The notes under the pieces: generated by a model | Databases searched by the model: none | What the model was told of the DNA's origin: nothing | What the model saw: only the letters and a program-made list of their open reading frames with translations | Origin: Oscillospiraceae bacterium | Lineage (GTDB): Bacteria; Bacillota; Clostridia; Oscillospirales; Ruminococcaceae | DNA: 12,713 bases | Reading direction: 5' to 3' | NCBI GenBank assembly: GCA_003531585.1 | Contig: DQFX01000001.1 | Span: 1-12,713 of the forward strand | Program-made: the position numbers and the translations under genes | Part shown: piece by piece, positions 6,274 to 12,713 of the stretch | Position numbering within the stretch: the first letter of the stretch is position 1 | Layout: each line of letters opens with the position of its first letter

Positions 6274-8922
6274 TCACGCAAAAGAGTCAGCGTACGTGCT
6301 GCGATCTGATTTACAGCGCTGTACCAAACGCTTTTTATCTTCCCTGAGCGAACGTACAGTCTTTTCAAAAGCAGACATGTCTACCGGTTTTGAAATGTGC
6401 GCGTCCATTCCTGCGTTGAGACAGGCGCGGATATCGTCGGAAAATGCATTTGCGGTCATTGCTATAATGGGTATTGCTTTTCCGTCGGGATTTGAGCTTT
6501 TTCGTATTGCCCGGGCGGCTTCGTATCCGTTCATCAGCGGCATCTGCACGTCCATCAGTATCATGTCGTACTCGCCTGGATCCGCCGCTGCAAAATAGTC
6601 TACCAGCGACTTGCCGTCCGGGAATATCCGACAGGACGCCCCGCGCCATTTCAGATTAGCCTCAAGTATCACGGCGTTCATCTCGTTATCTTCAGCACAC
6701 AGGAAACGCACCCCGCTGAGCGCCGAGCCGGATTCTGCCTTCTCTTTTTCATTTTCATCGGCAAGCCCGTTTTCGAGCTTTCCCCAGAAAAACGGTACGA
6801 CTATTGCGCAGTCAAGCGTTTCCTGAAAACGCTGAGCCAGTGTGTCGCTGCATATCCCGGCGATCTTCACAGGCTTTTCAGAGGCTCCGCGCAGCCTTGA
6901 GATATCGTCGCTGCTGATGTTTTCGCAGATTCCCGATGTGATAAGCACGACATCATACGCGCCGCGGCTCAGAAGTTCAGCCGCAGCGCCGATGCTGCAC
7001 ACTGTTTCCGGGGTTACTCCGTGAGCCTTCGCAGAGACCGTCACGTCATCGTCCCGCCCGATCATCAGCATTCCGTTTATCTCTGAGCGTTCGTTCTCGT
7101 CAGCCTTGAATTTCAGCGTTACTGTAAACCGGCTGCCTTTTCCAGGCTCGCTCTGGACATCTATTCTGCCGCCTATCATATCGACAAGGCTTTTCGTGAT
7201 CGTCATTCCCAGACCTGTTCCCTGGACCTTGTTTGTAACGGAATTCTCCGCGCGGGTGAATGGGCTGAATATCGTGCTGATAAATTCCTGCGACATTCCC
7301 ATGCCGTTGTCCGATATTGTGAACTGGTATTCCGCATAGCCCGGTTCGCTGTCAAGCTCGGTTATCTCGAAGATTATCCTTCCGCCGTCGGGAGTGTATT
7401 TTGCAGCGTTTGTAAGAATGTTCAGCAGTATCTGCCTCAGGTGTGTTCCGTTGCCGTTTATCTGCTCGTGGCGTATCATGCGGGTGCGGATTTCAAACTG
7501 CTGCCGCCGCTCCCTGGTGTTGGTGCGGATGATCGTTTCGATTTGCGATATCTGCTCTGAAAGCTCCAGCTTTTCAATGTTAAGTGACGATATTCCGCTT
7601 TCTATGCGGCTCATGTCAAGAATATCATTGAGCAGCCCCAGCAGGTGATGGCTGGAGTTTTGAAGCCTGCGGGTATATTCCTTGATGCGTTCGGAGCTAT
7701 CCGTTTCATAGCCGAGAAGGTCTGCGATACCAACTATGGCGTTCATAGGCGTGCGGATATCGTGTGACATGTTCGACAGAAACGTGGTTTTTGCTTTGTT
7801 CGCGACTTCCGCGGCGCGGCGCGCGTTTTCGATTTCAGTGTTCGCCTGGCGGAGCTGTTCGTTTTTGGCTTCCAGTATGGAATTAAGCTCCTCCATGCGG
7901 CGCGTGTTGTTCCGCTCTGCCCGGAGCGCTTCCTTCTGCTGGCTCCTCAGCACCAGGTATACGAATCCCACGCACAGCACCAGCATTACCCCTGCGAACG
8001 TCATGATTATCGAACCGGTTGTGTCCACGAGGTTGACCGTATTTACCGCCACATACGACGACGGTATAAGGAACATCAGCGTCCAGTCTGCCGTATCCAG
8101 GCGACGGAGCGCGTAATAGTATTCCTCGCCGTCCAGGACTGCGTTGGAATACGCGATGCCATTTGAGTTCAGCTCCTGCTGGGTCTGTTCGAAGTTGCTT
8201 CCGTGTAGGTACTCCATCTGCCGCAGCACGGAATAAACATTGTGACCGCTGATAAGCTCTATGGAATTCGAGCTGAATATCTTCGAGCCGTTTTGGTCGA
8301 GAACGTACACGCTGTTGTTGTCATTGTACGCCTTGCAGTTGAAATACTGGCCCAGTTCCTGCATTGCCTGAACCGTCCCGAAATACATCAGGCTTATCCT
8401 GTCGTCGCCGTCAGAGATCTCCATTGGGGAGCTGAGCCGGTACATAAAAACTATGTTGGTGGTTCCGCCGTTGAGGGAGCTTGAAACGAAGCTCACATGT
8501 TCCGGCTCATCGAAAAAATAGTTTATATTTTCGGTGAGCCCCATGGCGCCGGAGCTGGTGTAATATCTGCCGCGGGTGTCTACGGCGACAAGGCTCGTTC
8601 CCTTCTGCGGCATATCACAGACTTCTTCCTGCTCCTTTATGAATTGGTAAAGTTCCTGCGAGGTATGAATGCCGCTTCTCATTAGCTGGTTCGTGTGGGA
8701 CCGAGCGTCAGCCCAGCGAAGCTCAAGCACATCGTTGAGCCCCTCGAATAACTGAGTCGTGACCTCCTTCATCTGATTGAGACGTTCGCTGTAGAGTATT
8801 CCGTCGTTGTAGCTGTGGTAGAAATTAAGAAACAGCACGACTCCCAGAACGGCAGCGGCAACGAACGCCTCGCAGGAGATCATCAGTTTTGCGGCAGCGG
8901 GTCTGACAGACAAATGCTTCAT
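6274..8922 (-). CDS. Hybrid sensor histidine kinase
   Basis: An 882-residue membrane sensor. One transmembrane helix (about 13-34), an extracytoplasmic region (about 36-300) resembling a Cache-type sensor, and a second helix (about 303-325) precede a coiled-coil linker (about 328-378). HisKA contains the phosphorylated His387 in SHDIRTPMN. The ATPase domain shows the N box NAAKYT (505-510), DNGMGM (538-543) and GTGLGM (568-573). A region at about 612-715 has alternating strands and helices like a receiver but no acidic pocket or phosphoacceptor, so it looks like a degenerate receiver. The C-terminal receiver (about 737-860) has Glu744-Asp745, phosphoacceptor Asp791 (MDVQMP), Thr823 and Lys845 and should be active. 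Start ATG at 8922 has AGGAGG 4 bases upstream. The gene lies 13 bases after the solute-binding lipoprotein gene, so both form an operon and probably one sensor complex. There is no DNA-binding response regulator or Hpt domain nearby. Confidence 0.93.
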   Translation of the reverse strand: MKHLSVRPAAAKLMISCEAFVAAAVLGVVLFLNFYHSYNDGILYSERLNQMKEVTTQLFEGLNDVLELRWADARSHTNQLMRSGIHTSQELYQFIKEQEEVCDMPQKGTSLVAVDTRGRYYTSSGAMGLTENINYFFDEPEHVSFVSSSLNGGTTNIVFMYRLSSPMEISDGDDRISLMYFGTVQAMQELGQYFNCKAYNDNNSVYVLDQNGSKIFSSNSIELISGHNVYSVLRQMEYLHGSNFEQTQQELNSNGIAYSNAVLDGEEYYYALRRLDTADWTLMFLIPSSYVAVNTVNLVDTTGSIIMTFAGVMLVLCVGFVYLVLRSQQKEALRAERNNTRRMEELNSILEAKNEQLRQANTEIENARRAAEVANKAKTTFLSNMSHDIRTPMNAIVGIADLLGYETDSSERIKEYTRRLQNSSHHLLGLLNDILDMSRIESGISSLNIEKLELSEQISQIETIIRTNTRERRQQFEIRTRMIRHEQINGNGTHLRQILLNILTNAAKYTPDGGRIIFEITELDSEPGYAEYQFTISDNGMGMSQEFISTIFSPFTRAENSVTNKVQGTGLGMTITKSLVDMIGGRIDVQSEPGKGSRFTVTLKFKADENERSEINGMLMIGRDDDVTVSAKAHGVTPETVCSIGAAAELLSRGAYDVVLITSGICENISSDDISRLRGASEKPVKIAGICSDTLAQRFQETLDCAIVVPFFWGKLENGLADENEKEKAESGSALSGVRFLCAEDNEMNAVILEANLKWRGASCRIFPDGKSLVDYFAAADPGEYDMILMDVQMPLMNGYEAARAIRKSSNPDGKAIPIIAMTANAFSDDIRACLNAGMDAHISKPVDMSAFEKTVRSLREDKKRLVQRCKSDRSTYADSFA

Positions 8923-8935
8923 ATTTCCTCCTGCA

Positions 8936-10714
8936 TTATTCCCAGATTATATCCTTTGCCGAAAACGATTCATACGCCGACATCATTTCCTCGACCGATT
9001 CAAGCCCCGCGATTCCGCTGTCCAGAATATTTCCTTCGGCTTCTACGGCGTCTGTCGCTCCGCATATCGCAAGCTTGTAGGTCTTGTCCGGCTCCAGACT
9101 GAAGCCTTTCTTCGTCACCAGTATATAGGGATAGGTTTTCCCGTCGCCGTATAGGTCGAAGCCCTGCCGAACCAGCTCGTTTATCCGTGCGCCGGTAAGC
9201 GTCACGGTTTTTATGGTGTCTTTCCAGCCGGTGGGGGTTATTGCGCAGAGCTGCTGCTCAGTGATCTCCCCGGGATACAGCGAGCCGCTTACTCCCTGCG
9301 TATTCTGTGTGCTGATATGGCCGGGTATCCATTTGCCCAGCGATACGAGGGCAAGGTCGGAGCCGGTCGCCTGCGCGAAAGCCTTGCCGACAAGCCGTGC
9401 GCAGTCCTCCTGACCGATGTGCTCGGTAACGGTCGTGTAGGTCTCAGTGATATCGTTCACGATGTCGTTCTGCGAGGCGTCAATGATTTTCACAACATCC
9501 TCAAGTTCCGCGTCGCCAAGAATGAACGAGGTCATGACATCCCCAACGGAGACTATCGCGTTTTCCCAGCCGGAATAGATGAACGGAGCGGTATGGCCGG
9601 TGCTGAATTCTTCTGTGATGGCGTAATAGCAGTTATCCTCGGAGATGGGAGCGTTTTTCAGCGGCAGCAGCGACGAGCTTTTCAAGGCGTCGCCGCCGAG
9701 GGCGTTCATTCCTTCGACTGTGGAGAGCACCTCCATCACATGCATGGCGTCCCTGAGTTTCTGCTCGTTCCCGGGCTGCTGTAGAGTGCGGCTCATGGCG
9801 TAATACCGCCGCACGTTCAGAATATACACATTCTGCTTTCCGTCCTCGGAGAGGTAGGGCATAAGTCCGAATTCGTCCTCGCAGCCCGCCATTGAATTAT
9901 GGCTGCCGAGCAGGAACAGAGTGTTTCCAAGAGCGTATTCGTCATGCTGTTCACTGTCATTGATTACGTTGCCATCTCCATTGAGCATTCCGATATCCCG
10001 CCACTTTTGCAGCATTGAGAGGCATTCGAGCATTTCCGGCGTTCCGGAGGCGCTTGCCCTTCCGTTGAGGAAATCCTCCTGCCATCGTCTTCCGTCAAGG
10101 GTGCTCAGGAACCCGGTGTCGCAGATGTTGCACAGGTACTGGAATCCGTAGCCCGAGAACTGGAGCTCGTTCAGAGCAAGCCGCACCCCTGCCTGCTGTG
10201 CCTTTTCGGAAAGCTCCCGGAGGTCGTCAAGGCTTTGCGGAAGCTCCCAGCCGTGCTTCTCAAGCAGGGTCTTGTTGTAGGTTATGCCCTGGCACTGGTA
10301 GTGGCTCGGGAGGGCGTATATCGCGCCGCTTTCGGTGATCACGTCGTTCAGGCAGTTTTCCTTGTATTTATCGGTGAATGCAAATCCCGACATGTCTATC
10401 AGCTTATCGCTGACTTCCATGTGTTTGGATATGTTGAATGTCATTCCGAATATATCCGGAATGTCTCCGGCTTCAAACATTTCCTGGGTGTAGGCGGTGG
10501 TGTTCTGACCATTGTAGTTCAGGATCTCGATGTTTATTTCGGGGTAGCTTCGGTGCACTTCGTCAATGAAATCGTCAAGCTCGCAGACCGGCGAAAAAAT
10601 CGTGATAGGGTCATGCACCTTGTCCGGCGAATCCACCACCGAGGGGTCCATAGTGCAGCCGGAAACCAGCCCTGCTGTCAATAAAGCGATTCCGATGAAC
10701 ATTCTTTTTTTCAT
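8936..10714 (-). CDS. Lipoprotein: solute-binding domain fused to 5'-nucleotidase C-like domain
   Basis: A 592-residue secreted lipoprotein. A lipoprotein signal peptide with lipobox LVSGC puts the lipidated Cys at residue 20. Residues about 30-420 resemble extracellular sugar-binding proteins of ABC systems (family 1): motifs such as GDIPDIFGM, ALPSHYQCQGITYNK and a Trp/Tyr-rich hinge region. Residues about 426-588 resemble the C-terminal domain of 5'-nucleotidases: GKAFAQATGSDLALVS, GEITEQQL, VTLTGARINELVRQGF and LEPDKTYKLAI align with its conserved blocks. The metallophosphatase domain is absent, and the usual NGGGIR-like substrate motif is replaced by SLGKWIP, so it should bind rather than hydrolyse. 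No ABC permease or ATPase is present; the next gene, 13 bases away, is a hybrid kinase, suggesting a ligand-sensing partner. Start: ATG at 10714 with GGAG 6 bases upstream. A TTG at 10726 would overlap that site and is unlikely. Domain fusion is read by eye and needs profile confirmation. Confidence 0.85.
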   Translation of the reverse strand: MKKRMFIGIALLTAGLVSGCTMDPSVVDSPDKVHDPITIFSPVCELDDFIDEVHRSYPEINIEILNYNGQNTTAYTQEMFEAGDIPDIFGMTFNISKHMEVSDKLIDMSGFAFTDKYKENCLNDVITESGAIYALPSHYQCQGITYNKTLLEKHGWELPQSLDDLRELSEKAQQAGVRLALNELQFSGYGFQYLCNICDTGFLSTLDGRRWQEDFLNGRASASGTPEMLECLSMLQKWRDIGMLNGDGNVINDSEQHDEYALGNTLFLLGSHNSMAGCEDEFGLMPYLSEDGKQNVYILNVRRYYAMSRTLQQPGNEQKLRDAMHVMEVLSTVEGMNALGGDALKSSSLLPLKNAPISEDNCYYAITEEFSTGHTAPFIYSGWENAIVSVGDVMTSFILGDAELEDVVKIIDASQNDIVNDITETYTTVTEHIGQEDCARLVGKAFAQATGSDLALVSLGKWIPGHISTQNTQGVSGSLYPGEITEQQLCAITPTGWKDTIKTVTLTGARINELVRQGFDLYGDGKTYPYILVTKKGFSLEPDKTYKLAICGATDAVEAEGNILDSGIAGLESVEEMMSAYESFSAKDIIWE

Positions 10715-10805
10715 ATTTTTCTCCAAACCAAAATTACCGCGTATTTAACAGCGTCAGCACAATTTTGAACACTAAATTAACCGCTGCCAACTGTCATACA
10801 CTATA

Positions 10806-10834
10806 ATTATACATTTTTATACATCTTTTGTCAA
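10806..10834 (-). promoter_or_regulatory. Promoter of the solute-binding lipoprotein/kinase operon
   Basis: On the minus strand, TTGACA (10829-10834) and TATAAT (10806-10811) are both perfect consensus boxes with a 17-base spacer. Predicted start is near 10799, leaving a leader of about 85 bases. Such a strong core promoter in a sensing operon suggests that control, if any, is by repression or by the dyad just upstream. Confidence 0.88.
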
Positions 10835-10842
10835 TAGCCAGA

Positions 10843-10863
10843 ATAACATTTGGGCAATGTTAT
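10843..10863. promoter_or_regulatory. Perfect 8-bp inverted repeat upstream of the -35 box
   Basis: ATAACATT (10843-10850) and AATGTTAT (10856-10863) are exact inverted halves around the 5-base centre TGGGC. The site begins 9 bases upstream of the -35 box of the lipoprotein promoter, centred near -54 of that start, a usual place for a dimeric activator or a regulator of the divergent region. It does not match the catabolite-response, Rex or FNR patterns that I know. The regulator is unknown. Confidence 0.5.
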
Positions 10864-10959
10864 ACAAAAAGCGCCACCGGAATCTGTGACTTATAAAACG
10901 GCCTGCGGGCGTTTTTCTGCTTGAAATCACTGGAATGCAATAATTTGTCGAAAAGCTGT

Positions 10960-10977
10960 GTTAAGATACCGTTAAGA
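10960..10977 (+). promoter_or_regulatory. Tandem GTTAAGA repeats before the acetyltransferase promoter
   Basis: GTTAAGA occurs at 10960-10966 and again at 10971-10977, an 11-base period that puts both copies on the same DNA face. They end 4 bases before the -35 box at 10982. Tandem 6-7-base repeats at 11-base spacing next to a -35 box are typical of binding by OmpR/PhoB-type response regulators. The assignment is inference from layout. Confidence 0.3.
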
Positions 10978-10981
10978 ACGC

Positions 10982-11010
10982 TTGCATTTCGACGTGAACT
11001 GTGATATACT
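10982..11010 (+). promoter_or_regulatory. Promoter of the acetyltransferase gene
   Basis: TTGCAT (10982-10987) and TATACT (11005-11010) are separated by 17 bases. The predicted start near 11017 gives a leader of about 98 bases containing a possible short reading frame. The intergenic stretch 10727-11114 therefore holds two divergent promoters, the dyad and repeats annotated above, and no other gene that I can support. Confidence 0.7.
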
Positions 11011-11045
11011 GTAAATAACAAAGTCAGCGGAACAGGGGGGATATC

Positions 11046-11087
11046 ATGAGGCGCTGCATTGTAATGACCAGGACGGATCTCAGATAA
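11046..11087 (+). CDS. Possible 13-residue leader peptide
   Basis: ATG at 11046 opens a short frame encoding MRRCIVMTRTDLR and ending in TAA at 11085. A purine-rich GGGGGG (11035-11040) lies 5 bases upstream as a possible ribosome site. The frame sits wholly within the predicted leader mRNA of a gene related to antibiotic acetyltransferases, ending 15 bases before that gene's own GGAGG. Short translated leaders control several chloramphenicol and macrolide resistance genes by ribosome stalling. Parts of the frame's start region (GATAT and TGAG) can pair with its end (CTCA and ATATC), but no structure that clearly hides the downstream ribosome site was found. Could be chance. Confidence 0.35.
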   Translation: MRRCIVMTRTDLR

Positions 11088-11114
11088 TATCATCAGTTTT
11101 ATGGAGGTAACAAC

Positions 11115-11750
11115 ATGATCCCATCCTGGAAAATCTATCCCCGTTCACAGGGGCACAGCACAGTATATTTAAAAAACGTAGTGACCGACCCTACTATACA
11201 GGTCGGCGACTACACGATGTATGACGATTTCGTCAACGACCCGCGGGATTTTCAGCGGAACAACGTACTTTATCACTATCCGTCGTGCAGCAGCGAGCGG
11301 CTGATAATCGGCAAATTCTGCTCGATCGCATGCGGAACGAAATTCCTGTTCAACGCCGCTAATCACTCCCTTGACAGCCTGTCGACCTATCCGTTTCCGA
11401 TATTCTTCGAGGAGTGGGGGCTTCCATCGGACAGCGCCTCCATTTCGCAGGCGTGGAACGACAAGGGCGATATAGTCATTGGCAACGATGTATGGATAGG
11501 ATTCGAAGCGGTGATCCTTGCGGGAGTAACCATCGGCGACGGATCCGTTATAGGCAGCCGCGTGGTCGTTACGAAGGATATCCCGCCGTACACGATAGCC
11601 GGCGGAGTCCCGGCAAAGCCTATCAGGAAGCGCTTCAGCGACGATGTCGCGGCGCGGCTTCAGGAGCTCCGCTGGTGGGACTGGGACGAAGAAAAGATAC
11701 GGCGGAATATCCCGGCGATACAGTCCGGGGACATTGACGCGCTGATCTGA
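11115..11750 (+). CDS. Vat/CatB-type hexapeptide acetyltransferase
   Basis: A 211-residue left-handed beta-helix acetyltransferase of the xenobiotic acetyltransferase group, which includes streptogramin A acetyltransferases (Vat) and type B chloramphenicol acetyltransferases (CatB). These move an acetyl group from acetyl-CoA to a drug hydroxyl. Visible marks are LYHYP (52-56), IIGKFCSIACGT (64-75), the catalytic-type His84 in ANHSLD, IGNDVWIG (122-129), hexapeptide turns AGVTIGDGSVIGSR (136-149), TIAGGVPAKPIRKRF (160-174) and a C-terminal RWWDW (186-190). Length fits the family. Chromosomal homologues in gut Clostridia are common and many have unknown natural substrates, so drug resistance is possible but unproven. 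ATG at 11115 follows GGAGG (11103-11107) by 7 bases. It has its own promoter and a hairpin after the stop, and is divergent from the sensing operon. Confidence 0.9.
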   Translation: MIPSWKIYPRSQGHSTVYLKNVVTDPTIQVGDYTMYDDFVNDPRDFQRNNVLYHYPSCSSERLIIGKFCSIACGTKFLFNAANHSLDSLSTYPFPIFFEEWGLPSDSASISQAWNDKGDIVIGNDVWIGFEAVILAGVTIGDGSVIGSRVVVTKDIPPYTIAGGVPAKPIRKRFSDDVAARLQELRWWDWDEEKIRRNIPAIQSGDIDALI

Positions 11751-11760
11751 ACACAGCAAA

Positions 11761-11786
11761 GAAACGCCTGTTTTCGCAGGCGTTTC
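11761..11786 (+). terminator. Hairpin terminator after the acetyltransferase gene
   Basis: Perfect 10-bp arms (11761-11770 and 11777-11786) around a TTTTCG loop start 10 bases after the acetyltransferase stop. The T-tract is short (TTTC then ATCATT), so it may terminate only partly and let transcription continue into the next gene 25 bases on, for which no separate promoter was seen. Confidence 0.55.
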
Positions 11787-11811
11787 ATCATTCGAAAGGG
11801 AAGGAGACGCC

Positions 11812-12675
11812 ATGAAAGACATCATATACGCAGACTGGAATCCCTGGCACGGCTGCACGAAAATAAGTCCGGGCTGCAAATTCTGCTACGTCTACAGGCA
11901 GGACGAAATGTACGGGAATCCGACCGCAAGCAGCCGGTGCACAAAAAACGCGGCGTTCGACCTCCCGGTGCAGCGAGGCCGCGGCGGCAGCTACAAAATA
12001 CCGCCGGGGAGGATTATTCTGACCTGCTTCACGTCGGATTTCCTGCTGAAGGACGCCGACCCCTGGCGGCAGGACTGCTGGCGCATGATTCGGGAGCGCA
12101 CCGACTGCTGGTTCTACTTTTTCACGAAGCGCATCGACCGTCTCGCCGAGTGCCTCCCGCCGGATTGGGGCGAGGGCTACGACAACGTTATGATAGGCTG
12201 CACCGTCGAAAATCAGGAGCGCGCCGACTTCCGGCTGCCGATATTCCTGTCGCTGCCGATAAAGCACCGCTCGGTGATAGTGGCTCCGATGCTGGAGCGC
12301 GTCGACCTCTCAAAGTGGCTCGGTAGCGGTATCGAGGAAGTCTCCGCCGGCGGGGAATCGGGAGCGCATGCCCGTCCCTGCGACTACGCCTGGATACTCG
12401 ACCTGCGGCGGCAGTGCGTGGAAAACAACGTGCCGTTCAGCTTCCACCAGACCGGCGCGCATTTCATCAAGGACGGCAGACTGTACAACATCGAGCGGAA
12501 ATTCCAGAAGGCTCAGGCGCGGAAAGCCGGAATAGATTTCCGGATAGGCGGGAACGATATCCCCGAGACCGCATCATTCCGCGAGCCGTGCGACCTTCAG
12601 CTGCGGCTGGAATCCATCCCCGCCGATGACGGCGAAAATAGCATAAGGTCACCTCTAAAAACCTTGGTTGAGTGA
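11812..12675 (+). CDS. DUF5131 (phage Gp37/Gp68-type) protein, radical-SAM-like
   Basis: A 287-residue protein of the DUF5131 family, first named from phage genes Gp37/Gp68 but frequent in bacterial chromosomes. The N-terminus holds the family signature WNPWHGCTKISPGCKFCY: Cys15, Cys22 and Cys25 (C-X6-C-X2-C) resemble the iron-sulfur cluster site of radical SAM enzymes. Further family features are LTCFTSDFLL (70-79), WFYFFTKR (99-106), IGCTVENQ (128-135) and a GGESG motif (176-180). The reaction is unknown; similarity to spore photoproduct lyase-like enzymes is a general family idea. Start ATG at 11812 has AAGGAG 5 bases upstream. The last codons, encoding roughly GENSIRSPLKTLVE, lie in a repeat also found inverted at the left end of the window, so the native C-terminus has probably been replaced or extended. 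No other phage genes are nearby. The 38 bases after the stop show nothing. Confidence 0.85.
   Translation: MKDIIYADWNPWHGCTKISPGCKFCYVYRQDEMYGNPTASSRCTKNAAFDLPVQRGRGGSYKIPPGRIILTCFTSDFLLKDADPWRQDCWRMIRERTDCWFYFFTKRIDRLAECLPPDWGEGYDNVMIGCTVENQERADFRLPIFLSLPIKHRSVIVAPMLERVDLSKWLGSGIEEVSAGGESGAHARPCDYAWILDLRRQCVENNVPFSFHQTGAHFIKDGRLYNIERKFQKAQARKAGIDFRIGGNDIPETASFREPCDLQLRLESIPADDGENSIRSPLKTLVE
12632..12663 (-). repeat. Right copy of the dispersed inverted repeat
   Basis: ACCTCTAAAAACC (12651-12663) is the exact reverse complement of 5-17, and GCGAAAATAGC (12632-12642) resembles the reverse complement of 32-42. It overlaps the 3' end of the DUF5131 gene and supplies its last codons. It may be a short mobile or interspersed element, or the remains of one; no transposase or clear target duplication is seen. 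Confidence 0.5.
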
Positions 12676-12713
12676 AAATGTGTATAGCACACCGCCTGCT
12701 TCTTCAAACCTCC

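Noticed and set aside
10715..10726. TTG at 10726 as start of the lipoprotein
   Set aside because: The TTG overlaps the GGAG ribosome site of the ATG at 10714, which begins a normal lipoprotein signal peptide.
10860..11093. 77-codon minus-strand frame in the divergent intergenic region
   Set aside because: It runs across the promoter and leader of the acetyltransferase gene, resembles no known family and has no convincing ribosome site.

Overview
The window looks like chromosomal DNA of a Gram-positive, anaerobic gut-type member of the Bacillota (class Clostridia, perhaps Ruminococcaceae/Oscillospiraceae). Supporting this are a fused FeoA-FeoB ferrous-iron transporter with a FeoB-associated Cys-rich partner, a PTS system with HPr, a lipoprotein solute-binding protein, strong AGGAGG-type ribosome binding sites and TTGACA/TATAAT promoters. 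Base composition is fairly GC-rich in genes and AT-rich in promoters. The taxonomic placement is inference from gene content only.

Layout. (1) About 74-3060, minus strand: an iron-uptake operon, feoAB fusion then a small Cys-rich membrane protein. It has a clear promoter (3026-3054), a dyad at the predicted transcription start that could be a metal-repressor operator, and a hairpin terminator at 74-111. (2) 3145-3763, plus strand: a monocistronic SLOG/DUF1273 nucleotide-binding-fold gene with its own promoter and a strong terminator. (3) About 3791-10834, minus strand: a sugar-sensing and uptake cluster of four genes in transcription order. These are a lipoprotein with a solute-binding domain fused to a 5'-nucleotidase C-terminal-like domain, a hybrid sensor histidine kinase, a glucose-family PTS EIICBA permease, and HPr. 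A textbook promoter (10806-10834) with an upstream 8-bp dyad precedes the first gene. (4) 10982-11786, plus strand: a Vat/CatB-type hexapeptide acetyltransferase with its own promoter and a possible 13-codon leader peptide. (5) 11812-12675, plus strand: a DUF5131 (phage Gp37/Gp68-type) protein with a radical-SAM-like cysteine motif.

How the genes may work together. The solute-binding lipoprotein has no ABC permease or ATPase beside it and sits 13 nt upstream of a membrane histidine kinase. The simplest reading is that it is a ligand-recognition subunit for the kinase rather than a transport component. The kinase is followed after a 93-nt gap by a sugar PTS permease and HPr, so the cluster may couple extracellular ligand sensing to sugar uptake. 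No DNA-binding response regulator, Hpt protein or Enzyme I is present in the window, so the output of the pathway lies elsewhere.

The most unusual items are the solute-binding/5'-nucleotidase-C fusion paired with a hybrid kinase, the kinase's extra degenerate receiver-like domain, an HPr with Lys instead of the regulatory Ser46, the candidate leader peptide before the acetyltransferase, and matching inverted 13-bp repeats at the two ends of the window, one of which forms the C-terminal codons of the DUF5131 gene. No tRNA, rRNA, CRISPR array, transposase or phage structural gene was recognised.
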